Positions 1 through 6,705 of a DNA stretch of 46,505 nt are shown one piece after another. The notes beneath the pieces were generated by a model. The model worked only from the letters and a program-made list of their open reading frames with translations, searched no databases and was not told the DNA's origin. A program made the translations under genes and the position numbers. The stretch covers positions 1 through 46,505 of the IMG/VR virus record IMGVR_UViG_3300009168_000058; one strand, given 5' to 3'. Origin of the DNA: a virus. Position 1 is the first letter of the stretch; every line of letters begins with the position of its first letter.

Positions 1-86
1 CCATAGTCAGACAGACCATACCCCATGGTCAGACAGACCATACCCCCATAGTCAGACAGACCATACCCCATGGTCAGACAGACCAT
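1..86 (+). repeat. Iteron-like tandem repeats, right part of array
   Basis: Four units of about 19 bp (CCATRGTCAGACAGACCAT) start at 1, 23, 46 and 68, with spacing alternating 22 and 23 bp. Units with G at the fifth base contain a perfect dyad, ATGGTC-AGACA-GACCAT. The array continues from 46433-46505 across the circular junction, where the 22/23 alternation is kept exactly if 46501-46505 and 1-5 are the same bases. It lies inside the initiator gene, as the iterons of phage lambda lie inside gene O, so it is the best candidate for the replication origin. The origin role is inference; the repeat structure is seen directly. Confidence 0.9.
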
Positions 87-506
87 ATAAAAAGAACTAT
101 TGAAAAAGAACTATTAGAAAAAGAACTAACTATAAATATAGACGGTTTTGATTTTGAAAAACTATGGGAACTATATCCTTTGAAAAGAGGAAGAGGCAAC
201 GTATCAAAAACAAAAATAAATGAGCTAAAAGAAATAGGATTTGAAACATTAAAAAAAGCAATAGAAAGATACGTAAAGGATACAGAATTGAGAAGAAAGG
301 ATTTTCCAGAGTTAAATTATAAAAATGGAAGCACATTTTTTAACTCTGGATATAAGGATTATGTAGATGACAACTTTGAATATTATAAACCAAAAGACAA
401 GGCAAATCAAAACCCAATACAAGCAACAAATTATGAACAGAGAGAATATGATGAAGATTATTACAACAGCCTTTATGACAATGTAACATTTGTAAAAACT
501 GAATAG
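6..506 (+). CDS. Replication initiator / replisome organiser, C-terminal part (continues from 46119)
   Basis: This is the second half of a gene that starts at 46119 and is split by the window ends. Joining with a 5-bp overlap gives about 295 residues. This part begins in the repeat-coded linker (15-residue period IVRQTIPHGQTDHTP), runs through a charged helix (IEKELLEKEL) and ends in a domain with FEKLWELYPLKRGRG, typical of phage DnaD-like or helix-turn-helix replication proteins that recruit helicase or its loader. The acidic, asparagine-rich tail ends at 506. The linker is coded by the iteron array, so origin and initiator share DNA. The count of repeat units may be collapsed by assembly. 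The family assignment is from general resemblance. Confidence 0.82.
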   Translation, partial: VRQTIPHGQTDHTPIVRQTIPHGQTDHIKRTIEKELLEKELTINIDGFDFEKLWELYPLKRGRGNVSKTKINELKEIGFETLKKAIERYVKDTELRRKDFPELNYKNGSTFFNSGYKDYVDDNFEYYKPKDKANQNPIQATNYEQREYDEDYYNSLYDNVTFVKTE

Positions 507-517
507 GAGGAGACAAA

Positions 518-601
518 ATGAAAGCTTTTATTATAGCCATGGCATTAATGTGCCTGCCGGGATTGGCGCATATAATAATATTTTGGAAGGAGTGTAAATA
601 A
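518..601 (+). CDS. Tiny membrane peptide, 27 residues
   Basis: ATG at 518 follows AGGAGG at 506-511 with good spacing. It codes for a 27-residue, mostly hydrophobic peptide (AFIIAMALMCLPGLAHIIIFW) that could span the membrane once. Its stop codon overlaps the ATG of the PP-loop gene (TAATG at 599-603), so the two are probably translationally coupled. No family is recognised. Its reality rests on the strong ribosome site and the overlap; it may equally be a leader that couples translation of the next gene. Confidence 0.5.
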   Translation: MKAFIIAMALMCLPGLAHIIIFWKECK

Positions 602-1326
602 TGAAACACATAGTATTATTTAGTGGCGGGGCAGCAAGTAGTTATTGCGCATACTTAGTATTACAAAAATATGATAAAAAAGATATTATACTTTTGCACA
701 CCCCCACACATTCAGAGGATAAAGATTCGGATAGATTTAGAAAAGATGTGTCTAACTATTTAAATACACCAATTACTGAAGAAAATTATGGAATGAATAT
801 ATGGGAATTGATTGATCACAAAAAACATATACCGGGTCAATTTATGCCATTTTGCACCCAGGTTTTAAAAATGCAAATGACGGAAAGATTTCTAAAAAAA
901 ATTAATGATGATTTTGTTTTATATATTGGCTATTCGAAAAACGAATGGCGAAGAGTACAAAAAACATATGCAAGAAATTTAAACATTGGAAGAAAAGTAG
1001 TATTTCCAGTTTTTGAGGCTGGAATAAGTGATAAAGAAATAAAACATATAATTCAAAATAGTTGGGGAATAAAACTGCCAGAGGCATATAAATATTTAAA
1101 GCATAACAATTGTATACCCTGTTTTAAGGCAGGTAAAGCAGAATGGAAATTGTATTGGCTACATTATCCAAAAGAATACGAAAAGGCAATGCAAAAAGAA
1201 AAAGAAATAGGATATACAGTATTTAAGGACTGTACATTGGAAGAATTGGCGGAAAAGTTTAGGCATAACAAAGATTTTGAAGATAGTCAAATTGCAATGG
1301 ATATACCTTGTATGTGTGCGTTATGA
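601..1326 (+). CDS. PP-loop ATPase of the PAPS-reductase / DndC-like superfamily
   Basis: 241 residues. The N-terminus has the PP-loop signature FSGGAASSYCA (residues 7-17; SGGxxS), which binds ATP for adenylylation in the adenine-nucleotide alpha-hydrolase superfamily. The C-terminal half carries a cysteine cluster (CIPCFKAGKAEWKLYW near residue 172 and a final CMC), suggesting a metal site or sulfur transfer. It starts at the ATG that overlaps the stop of the small peptide at 518. The radical-SAM gene follows 150 bp later in the same operon, so the two may act together, for example in base or tRNA modification; that is inference. True PAPS reduction for sulfate assimilation is less likely in a phage. 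Confidence 0.75.
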   Translation: MKHIVLFSGGAASSYCAYLVLQKYDKKDIILLHTPTHSEDKDSDRFRKDVSNYLNTPITEENYGMNIWELIDHKKHIPGQFMPFCTQVLKMQMTERFLKKINDDFVLYIGYSKNEWRRVQKTYARNLNIGRKVVFPVFEAGISDKEIKHIIQNSWGIKLPEAYKYLKHNNCIPCFKAGKAEWKLYWLHYPKEYEKAMQKEKEIGYTVFKDCTLEELAEKFRHNKDFEDSQIAMDIPCMCAL

Positions 1327-1341
1327 AAGGAGTGTAAATAA

Positions 1342-1476
1342 ATGATAACTAACGTATTGATAATAATATTATTTTTACTAATAGCTGTAAGAATAGTATT
1401 TGAAGTAGCTAAAGATATAAAAAGTATTAGCAAAAGCAATGTTATAAAAATAAAAGGAAGGAGGAGAAAGCAGTGA
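1342..1476 (+). CDS. Small single-span membrane protein, 44 residues
   Basis: ATG at 1342 is preceded by AAAGGAGTG at 1326-1334. The product has an N-terminal membrane segment (NVLIIILFLLIAVRIVF) followed by a short basic tail (KGRRRKQ). Its 3' end contains the ribosome site GGAGGAG for the next gene and overlaps its GTG start (1473), so it is coupled to the radical-SAM gene. No family is recognised. It sits between the PP-loop and radical-SAM genes and might anchor or support them, but nothing in the sequence proves this. Confidence 0.55.
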   Translation: MITNVLIIILFLLIAVRIVFEVAKDIKSISKSNVIKIKGRRRKQ

Positions 1477-2396
1477 ATGTAGGCTTAATTGATGTAGATG
1501 GTCACAATTTCCCAAATTTAGCACTAATGAAAATTAGTGCATGGCATAAAAGTATGGGAAATAATGTTGAATGGTGTAATACTTTGAAGAACTATGACAA
1601 AGTTTATAAGTCTAAAGTCTTTACATTTACACTAGATCACAATCAAATAATACAAGCTGATGAAATAATTAAAGGTGGAACAGGATATTCAATAAAATCA
1701 AAAATTCCTGATGAAATTGAATATATGTATCCTGATTATAGTATATACAATTGCAATGTTGCATATGGCTATTTAACAAGGGGTTGCCCTAGAAATTGTA
1801 ATTTTTGCATAGTTGGTGAAAAGGAAGGATTAAAAAGTTACAAAGTTGCAGACATAGAACAATTTTGGAATGGACAGAAAGAAATTAAACTTTTAGATCC
1901 AAATTTACTTGCATGCAAAGAACATTTAAATTTGTTGGATCAATTAATAAAAACAAATGCATATATTGATTTTACTCAAGGGTTAGATTGCAGATTATTA
2001 AATTCAAAAAATATAGAAAAAATACTACAATGTAAAATAAAAATGCTTCATTTTGCTTGGGATAAGCAGCAAGATGAAGAAATAATAATAAAAAAATTAG
2101 AAATGTTTAATAAATATTCAAAGTTATCTAATAGAAATAAGAGAGTGTATGTATTAGTTAATTTTGATACAACATTTGAATATGACATGTATAGAGTAGA
2201 AACTTTAAAAAAACTTGATTACGACCCTTACATCATGATCTACAATAAAGAAAATGCAGATATAAAATATAAAAGATTGCAGCGATATGTTAATTCAAAG
2301 TTTGTATTTTACTCGGAAACTAAAAGTTTTTTGGAATATACAAAAATAAGTAATATAAAAAATAAGGCAATGATAAATCAAATAAGCATGATTTGA
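1473..2396 (+). CDS. Radical-SAM protein with cobalamin-binding-like N-terminus
   Basis: 307 residues. The radical-SAM [4Fe-4S] motif CPRNCNFC (CxxxCxxC) is at residues 105-112, preceded by the GYLTRG strand usual in MiaB/B12-type enzymes. The first 100 residues (VGLIDVDGHNFPNLALMKISAW) resemble the B12-binding-like Rossmann domain of that group, although the cobalamin-ligand DxHxxG is not obvious. The start is GTG at 1473 after GGAGGAG; it overlaps the preceding stop. Such proteins occur in phage early regions without a proven substrate. Pairing with the PP-loop ATPase suggests nucleic-acid modification, by inference. The family call is firm, the reaction is not known. Confidence 0.8.
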   Translation: MNVGLIDVDGHNFPNLALMKISAWHKSMGNNVEWCNTLKNYDKVYKSKVFTFTLDHNQIIQADEIIKGGTGYSIKSKIPDEIEYMYPDYSIYNCNVAYGYLTRGCPRNCNFCIVGEKEGLKSYKVADIEQFWNGQKEIKLLDPNLLACKEHLNLLDQLIKTNAYIDFTQGLDCRLLNSKNIEKILQCKIKMLHFAWDKQQDEEIIIKKLEMFNKYSKLSNRNKRVYVLVNFDTTFEYDMYRVETLKKLDYDPYIMIYNKENADIKYKRLQRYVNSKFVFYSETKSFLEYTKISNIKNKAMINQISMI

Positions 2397-2411
2397 TGGG
2401 AGGAAAAAACA

Positions 2412-2708
2412 GTGATAATAATACATGATGAAATTATACAAAGATGGAAAGAAAAACAGGAAGAGATGTTTGAGCTATTAGTCCAAAAAGGAAGAAAAGT
2501 TCAGCAAATTAACGCAACAATCAAAACAGCATACATAACAATAAGAGAGTCAAATAATGTAAATGACATAAAAAATATAAATATTAAAATTAAAAATCTG
2601 GAAGAAAATTTAAGAAAAGTAAGAGATGAGATTGCATATTTAACAGGTGCTACAGAATACTTAAGAAATATATTGCATGACATAAACGAGAATAATAAAG
2701 GGAGTTAA
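2412..2708 (+). CDS. Coiled-coil protein, 98 residues
   Basis: Starts at GTG 2412 after GGGAGG at 2398-2403. The product is highly charged and predicted helical from the heptad-like pattern (IKNINIKIKNLEENLRKVRDEIAYLTGATEYLRNIL). It carries no catalytic motif that I can see. It lies in the early operon between the radical-SAM gene and a run of small regulators, with a 3-bp gap to the next gene. Function unknown. Confidence 0.65.
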   Translation: MIIIHDEIIQRWKEKQEEMFELLVQKGRKVQQINATIKTAYITIRESNNVNDIKNINIKIKNLEENLRKVRDEIAYLTGATEYLRNILHDINENNKGS

Positions 2709-2711
2709 GCT

Positions 2712-2924
2712 ATGGATATAGATTACAAAAGAATTGCAGAGGAAATGTGTGTAGAGATTTTTAACATAGGAGAAAATGATTTCTTTGCAATAATAGAAAG
2801 AGTTGTCCACCACATCAAAGCTGACACAGAAACTGCATTAAGACAGGAAACGCAATTTCTGATTGGACAAAGATACGACATAGAAATTAAAAAACTAATT
2901 GAAGAAAGGAATGTAACAGAATGA
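2712..2924 (+). CDS. Small acidic early protein, 70 residues
   Basis: ATG at 2712 follows AAAGGGAG at 2698-2705. The helical, acidic product (RIAEEMCVEIFNIGENDFFAIIERVVHHIKADTETALRQE) matches no family I can name with confidence. Its end overlaps the start of the next HTH gene by 4 bp (ATGA at 2921), so it is translated as part of the same operon. Confidence 0.65.
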   Translation: MDIDYKRIAEEMCVEIFNIGENDFFAIIERVVHHIKADTETALRQETQFLIGQRYDIEIKKLIEERNVTE

Positions 2925-3139
2925 AACAAAAGGGAAAAATAAACAATAATCTACAAAAGTATAGAGTATGGAAAGGTTTAAGCAGAAAAAAACTTTCAGA
3001 AGAAATTGGCATATCAGCAAGCTATTTGAGGCTGATAGAAAAAGAAAATCATTGTCCCAAGTGGATGATGAGAAAAAAATTATCAGATTTTTTTGAAGTC
3101 AGTCAAGAGCAAATGTTTAATTTAGGAAAGGATGAATAA
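2921..3139 (+). CDS. Xre-type helix-turn-helix regulator, 72 residues
   Basis: Contains one HTH_3/Cro-CI domain: RVWKGLSRKKLSEEIGISASYLRLIEKE at residues 12-39, with the typical L-S-x-x-x-L...I-x-x-S-Y-L pattern. It has no oligomerisation domain beyond a short tail (DFFEVSQEQMFNLGKDE). ATG at 2921 overlaps the stop of the preceding gene. It probably binds DNA as a dimer and tunes early transcription; the target is unknown. It is distinct from the CI/Cro pair at 45077-45792. Confidence 0.8.
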   Translation: MKQKGKINNNLQKYRVWKGLSRKKLSEEIGISASYLRLIEKENHCPKWMMRKKLSDFFEVSQEQMFNLGKDE

Positions 3140-3404
3140 AATGGATAAAGAATTTAAAGTTGTTGCATATGCACAAAATTTTCCTGTATTATCAACTAAA
3201 AATATACATTACGAAAAAGTGTTAATACTAGTTAAAATATCGCAAGCTCAAAAATATGGAGCAATTGCGACAAAAATTAGCAAGGCAACAAAGAAAGGAA
3301 CTAAAATAAAATTTAAAATTGCTAATGAAAATGATGTAGAAGAGTTTGAAAAATATTTAGAAAATATAATCGAAGAAGGAAATAAGCTAAGAAAGGGTGA
3401 ATAA
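3132..3404 (+). CDS. Small basic protein, 90 residues, unknown
   Basis: ATG at 3132 overlaps the 3' end of the HTH gene, with AGGAAAGG just upstream. The sequence alternates beta and basic segments (KVVAYAQNFPVLSTKNIHYEKVLILVKISQAQKYGA) and ends in an acidic helix. No recognised family. Tight packing in the operon supports it as a real gene. Confidence 0.6.
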   Translation: MNKMDKEFKVVAYAQNFPVLSTKNIHYEKVLILVKISQAQKYGAIATKISKATKKGTKIKFKIANENDVEEFEKYLENIIEEGNKLRKGE

Positions 3405-3406
3405 TT

Positions 3407-3559
3407 ATGAAATTTTTCATACATTGCAGAAATGATGAATGCAAATATTATTTTGAAGATGGTTGTTTTAATGCAGATATTAAAACAATCGTACTAGATG
3501 AAGATGGAAAATGTGAGAGTTTTGAAGAAGGAATTTTTGAGGGATACGAGGATGAATAA
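3407..3559 (+). CDS. Cysteine-containing small protein, 50 residues (DUF1540-like pattern)
   Basis: ATG at 3407, with GAAAGGGTG at 3391-3399 upstream. The product has cysteines in the order C6, C11, C19, C36 (HCRNDEC...DGCFN...GKCESFEEG), the spacing seen in small clostridial metal-binding proteins of the DUF1540 type. The tail is strongly acidic. Probably binds zinc; the role is unknown. Confidence 0.6.
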   Translation: MKFFIHCRNDECKYYFEDGCFNADIKTIVLDEDGKCESFEEGIFEGYEDE

Positions 3560-3580
3560 ACTAAGAAAGGGTAATAGTAT

Positions 3581-3829
3581 ATGATCTCACTGGATAGCAT
3601 AGATTTTAAAGAAATTTTAAGCGACAAAACATTAAACAGCACAGACAAAGTATTATTTGTCTGGATAGCAATTGAATTAATAAGTCATAACAAATGTGCA
3701 GCAACAAGAAAAAGAAATTTTGAATTAGGCTATGACTTATGCAGCGAAGAAACAGGAATACCTAAGTCTTGCATTAAATACAGTCTTAAAAAATTAGATA
3801 GATATATTTTATCTATAACAATAATTTAA
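3581..3829 (+). CDS. Winged-helix protein, 82 residues, initiator-like
   Basis: ATG at 3581 after GAAAGGG at 3564-3570. The protein reads STDKVLFVWIAIELISHN followed by DLCSEETGIPKSCIKYSLKKLDRYIL, the layout of the helix_turn_helix_36 domain in phage replication initiators (compare the gene at 46119). It has only this domain and stops after it. It may be a shortened relative of the initiator that competes for origin or helicase-loader binding, or an independent regulator. The fold call is moderate. Confidence 0.55.
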   Translation: MISLDSIDFKEILSDKTLNSTDKVLFVWIAIELISHNKCAATRKRNFELGYDLCSEETGIPKSCIKYSLKKLDRYILSITII

Positions 3830-3854
3830 GTAAAAAAAAATATGGAGGTGCAAC

Positions 3855-4004
3855 ATGACAGAAATAGAGTATTTAAACAAAATTAATAACGCTAAAGTAT
3901 GCACAGAACACCACATAAAATTTACAAAAGTTTGTCCTGTATGCAAAAGTAAAGGACAAGAATACATAAGGGAGAAAAAGAAATGTGCGAAATTGACAAT
4001 GTAA
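3855..4004 (+). CDS. Small zinc-ribbon-like protein, 49 residues
   Basis: ATG at 3855 after GGAGGTG at 3844-3850, a very strong ribosome site. It contains CxxC (KVCPVCKSKG) plus single upstream and downstream cysteines. No family name can be given. Its 3' end overlaps the next small cysteine protein in another frame (3983). Confidence 0.5.
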   Translation: MTEIEYLNKINNAKVCTEHHIKFTKVCPVCKSKGQEYIREKKKCAKLTM

Positions 4005-4114
4005 GAGCATTTTTACAACTATGCTGTGAAGATTGTACCCAGAGAGGAAAAGTCGGAAAATTGGAATGTAAAAATAGAAGCTACTCTTCCCCATTCAAGA
4101 GTAGCAACTATTAA
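3983..4114 (+). CDS. Small cysteine-rich protein, 43 residues
   Basis: ATG at 3983 follows AGGGAG at 3969-3974 and overlaps the preceding gene. The product has LCCEDC plus a later cysteine, so it may bind metal. The 3' part of the gene contains an inverted repeat, GCTACTCTT / AAGAGTAGC (4079-4104), that could act as an RNA hairpin. It is a weak call: short, no family, but the ribosome site and overlap fit the operon style. Confidence 0.4.
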   Translation: MCEIDNVRAFLQLCCEDCTQRGKVGKLECKNRSYSSPFKSSNY

Positions 4115-4199
4115 AAAAAACAACAACATTGCATTGCAACAAAATAATACCATAAATACGCCAAGATACCAATAAAAAAAATAAAAGGAGATATAGAAA

Positions 4200-5408
4200 A
4201 TGAAAAATAACAATCGTAACAACCAATATTTTATATATAGTTTAATTTGCTTGGTAGCAGGATTATTTATATCTACAATTTCTGGAGTGTATACATTTCA
4301 AATGTATTATGATTTAGGATTTAATACATTTGATAAACTATTAACGGGAATTGTAGGAATAATGTTCGACTTAGGAAAGGTAGTCTTCCCTATCCTGCTA
4401 GGGATAGCTTTTAGAAAAAAAGAACCAGCAAAAATTATAGTATTTGGATTGTTGTTGATATTTTGCTTGGTAAACAGTTTTATTGCCAGCCAAGGACGAG
4501 ATTTAAATGTTTCAGCAACTTATCAAGCCGAAGCAGATTCGCAGTCAACAGTTAAAAATAATAACGAAGTAGCAATAAAAGCAAAACAGAAAGAAATAGA
4601 AGCAATTTCGTCAAGCATAAACAGCATGATTGACGAAAAAAACAAGTTACCAAAAAATTATATTACAGCAAAAAATAATAAGCAAAAAGAAATAAATAAT
4701 ATGAACAATAAGTTGTCATCATTGACGAACGAATTAAAAATACTTACATCAATGAATTATTCAGGAACTGGAATAGTAACAAAAGGATTGTTCCAGCTTG
4801 CAAAGTATTTTAGTCCGGCTGAACCAGAAAAAATAATTGGCAAGATTGCTATTGTTAAAAATATTATGCAAGAAATTCTGGCTATAGCGTTTTTAATCGG
4901 ATTTTCTTTACTAAGGAAAATAGAAATTGAACCAGAGCCTAAAAAAGAAATTGAATTTAATAATAATAAAGATAACGATAGCAATAATCATGAAAACAAT
5001 GACAATGAAGAGAAAAAAGATGGTGGCTCTTCCCTACCTCAGAAAAATAAAAAGAAGTTTAAAATTAAAAGAAAATTAAAAGAAAAAAATAAAACCGTAG
5101 CAGCTGAAAATAAAACTGAAAAATCAACAACGATTAAACATGATAAACAGGTTGACGGCTCGGAAAATTTAATTAGATTTATGGAATATATTTTTGATGA
5201 AATTGATAAAGATAATTATTGCCCTGGTAAGAGAAAAATAAAAGAACATTTAGAGTTAACTTATAGGGAAATCGATCTGATTTGGGAAAAGTTAAGGCAA
5301 TTTAAAATAATAAAACTAGAGAAAGTAAATAACATAACAAAAACAAAAGCAATAAAGAATAGGGAAGAGGCCCTCAAGATTATTTCAAGAAAAGAGGAAA
5401 ACATATGA
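4200..5408 (+). CDS. Multi-span membrane protein with C-terminal winged helix, 402 residues
   Basis: ATG at 4200 after AAAGGAG at 4184-4190. The order is: three or so N-terminal membrane spans (IYSLICLVAGLFISTISGVY; VGIMFDLGKVVFPILLGIAF; IIVFGLLLIFCLVNSFIAS), a coiled-coil stretch (residues 115-185), another membrane segment (IVKNIMQEILAIAFLIGFSLL), a long Asn/Asp/Lys-rich linker, and a C-terminal winged-helix-like domain (LIRFMEYIFDEIDKD...REIDLIWEKLRQFKII). The same plan occurs in the reverse-strand gene 41842-42795 next to the FtsK-like translocase. That suggests a membrane-tethered DNA-binding factor. Function is unknown; conjugation-like DNA handling or prophage maintenance is conceivable. 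Confidence 0.7.
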   Translation: MKNNNRNNQYFIYSLICLVAGLFISTISGVYTFQMYYDLGFNTFDKLLTGIVGIMFDLGKVVFPILLGIAFRKKEPAKIIVFGLLLIFCLVNSFIASQGRDLNVSATYQAEADSQSTVKNNNEVAIKAKQKEIEAISSSINSMIDEKNKLPKNYITAKNNKQKEINNMNNKLSSLTNELKILTSMNYSGTGIVTKGLFQLAKYFSPAEPEKIIGKIAIVKNIMQEILAIAFLIGFSLLRKIEIEPEPKKEIEFNNNKDNDSNNHENNDNEEKKDGGSSLPQKNKKKFKIKRKLKEKNKTVAAENKTEKSTTIKHDKQVDGSENLIRFMEYIFDEIDKDNYCPGKRKIKEHLELTYREIDLIWEKLRQFKIIKLEKVNNITKTKAIKNREEALKIISRKEENI

Positions 5409-5560
5409 AACAGATGAAACAAAATGAAATAGATAAATTAATTCTTGATTATCAAGAAAATACGGAAAAATACAGTAAACAAATATTTTATGAAAAGTTG
5501 AAACAAGTTGAAGAAAAATCAAAAGAAATCGAAAAAATATTAAAAGAATTAAAAAGTTAA
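5405..5560 (+). CDS. Small coiled-coil protein, 51 residues
   Basis: ATG at 5405 overlaps the stop of the membrane/winged-helix gene (ATGA), so it is translationally coupled. The product is almost entirely charged helix (EKLKQVEEKSKEIEKILKEL). It may pair with the coiled coil of the preceding protein; this is a guess. It ends 7 bp before a hairpin that closes the operon. Confidence 0.55.
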   Translation: MKQMKQNEIDKLILDYQENTEKYSKQIFYEKLKQVEEKSKEIEKILKELKS

Positions 5561-5567
5561 GAAAATA

Positions 5568-5588
5568 GGGCTGGTTATTATCCAGCCC
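5568..5588 (+). terminator. Hairpin terminator after early operon
   Basis: GGGCTGG (5568-5574) pairs with CCAGCCC (5582-5588) around a 7-nt AT loop, followed by an AT-rich but not pure T tail. It lies directly after the stop of the 51-residue gene and before a new leader, so it is probably a rho-independent or partial terminator. Confidence 0.6.
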
Positions 5589-5608
5589 TAAATTTATAAT
5601 TAAATTTA

Positions 5609-5651
5609 CCATGACATAATTTTGATTCTGTTAATTTAAATTATATCATGG
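5609..5651 (+). promoter_or_regulatory. Leader hairpin that touches the ribosome site of the ArpU-like gene
   Basis: CCATGACATAATTT (5609-5622) is complementary, with one mismatch, to AAATTATATCATGG (5638-5651). The 3' arm ends at the first bases of the ribosome site GGAGGG (5650-5655), so folding would partly hide it. This would make translation of the regulator depend on leader structure. The pairing is seen in the sequence; the regulation is inferred. Confidence 0.5.
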
Positions 5652-5662
5652 AGGGCTTGAAA

Positions 5663-6211
5663 ATGGAGAATATATCTAAAATAAAAGAAATACTAAAAAA
5701 TTACAATGATGTAATTATGCAATGTAATTTACTCAAAATTAACATAAAACATTACGAAGAATTATTAAAACTATCAGATTTATCCGGATTTGATTATTAC
5801 AAAGAAAAAACCTTCTTAGGAATAAAATATTTAAGCCCAATTTTTAGCAGCGTAGAAAATGAAGCATTTAAGAAAGAAAAAATACATAAATTAAATTACG
5901 ATACAATTTTTGAACTGAAGATCCAAGAACAAAAAAAATTATTAAATTTGAAAAAGAAAATAAATATGATTAATTCTGCAATTGCAAGGCTACAAGAGCA
6001 GGATAGATTTATTATACAGTGCAAGTTTATAGACAATAGAAAACTTACATATCAAGACATAGTATGTAATTTTTATGATAAATATAAATTTTATCTAGAT
6101 ATAAGGACCATAAAGCGGAGGGTAAAAGAGGCTATAAAAAAAATAGAGAATAACTTGAACAATGTAGGAATAGACTTGAATAACACAATTAAATTCAGTC
6201 TATTATTTTAG
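5663..6211 (+). CDS. ArpU/sigma-70-region-4-like phage transcription regulator, 182 residues
   Basis: I place the start at ATG 5663, 8 nt after GGAGGG; an upstream in-frame ATG at 5648 lies before that ribosome site. The N-terminal half is a coiled coil. The C-terminal part has the sigma region 4-like pattern of ArpU/phage late activators: LQEQDRFIIQCKFIDNRKLTYQDI, then DIRTIKRRVKEAIKKIENNL as the recognition helix. Such proteins usually switch on late genes in phages of Gram-positive hosts. It stands alone between two hairpins, as expected for a regulator with its own control. The family call is moderate. Confidence 0.65.
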   Translation: MENISKIKEILKNYNDVIMQCNLLKINIKHYEELLKLSDLSGFDYYKEKTFLGIKYLSPIFSSVENEAFKKEKIHKLNYDTIFELKIQEQKKLLNLKKKINMINSAIARLQEQDRFIIQCKFIDNRKLTYQDIVCNFYDKYKFYLDIRTIKRRVKEAIKKIENNLNNVGIDLNNTIKFSLLF

Positions 6212-6213
6212 CC

Positions 6214-6263
6214 TGTCGTAAATCACGACAAACTAAAAGTATAAAACTATTTTCGAATAGTTT
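6214..6263 (+). terminator. Two hairpins after the ArpU-like gene
   Basis: TGTCGT / ACGACA (6214-6230) starts right after the stop codon. AAACTATT-TTCG-AATAGTTT (6244-6263), with a stable UUCG tetraloop, is followed by a T-rich stretch. Together they look like a terminator for the regulator gene. The region from 6264 to 6399 holds only AT-rich sequence with nothing else that I can recognise. Confidence 0.6.
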
Positions 6264-6399
6264 ACTTTATTATGTATTAATTTGAGCCTAGAATTGTTTT
6301 TAATTAAGCTTAAATATAAAAACGAATGATTGCACTATAAAAATTTAAAACGATTATAGATGTATTTTTATGTGTTTTAAATATATTACTAATTAGTAA

Positions 6400-6428
6400 T
6401 TGACGAATAAGTAAATTGCATATATAAT
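6400..6428 (+). promoter_or_regulatory. Promoter with embedded operator upstream of small regulator
   Basis: TTGACG (6400-6405) and TATAAT (6423-6428) are 17 bp apart. The spacer holds TGACGAATAAGTAA (6401-6414), which matches at 12-13 of 14 positions two copies at the next promoter (6706-6719 and 6727-6740). The regulator gene at 6449 lies between the sites, so autoregulation is likely. Confidence 0.7.
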
Positions 6429-6448
6429 AAAATTTGGAGGTGGTTGCA

Positions 6449-6664
6449 ATGAAAATAAAAAGTAATAAAACAATAAATGACTTTGTAACAATAAATGAAA
6501 TTGCTGAAGAAATAAAAACTACAACGGCAAATATTCGCATGCAAATAAAAAATAAGTCTATACCAGAACGTTTTTTTCGAAAGTTAAAAGGAACATATAT
6601 ATTTGATAAAGATTTCATAGAATACCACAAAGAATATAAATCTAAAAATAAATGTAAATTATAG
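6449..6664 (+). CDS. Small MerR/excisionase-like HTH regulator, 71 residues
   Basis: Start at ATG 6449, after TTTGGAGGTGG (6433-6442). The protein carries a helix-turn-helix of the MerR/Xis type (VTINEIAEEIKTTTANIRMQIKNKSIPERFFRKLKGTYIFDKDFIEYHKEY), where the last part resembles the wing plus the residue-choosing helix of excisionases. Promoters before and after the gene share a 14-bp operator-like motif, so it may repress both itself and the RecT operon. An excisionase role for the serine integrase is possible but less supported. Confidence 0.65.
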   Translation: MKIKSNKTINDFVTINEIAEEIKTTTANIRMQIKNKSIPERFFRKLKGTYIFDKDFIEYHKEYKSKNKCKL

Positions 6665-6683
6665 CCGAAAGGCTTATTTTTTT
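6663..6683 (+). terminator. Short rho-independent terminator
   Basis: AGCC-GAAA-GGCT followed by TATTTTTTT, beginning inside the stop codon of the HTH gene. The same short hairpin with the same GAAA loop is used again at 12621-12643. Confidence 0.8.
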
Positions 6684-6705
6684 GATATTAAACAGTAATT
6701 ATAAT

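Noticed and set aside
601-1326. True DndC of a phosphorothioation system
   Set aside because: No DndB, DndD, DndE or cysteine desulfurase near it, so only superfamily membership is claimed.
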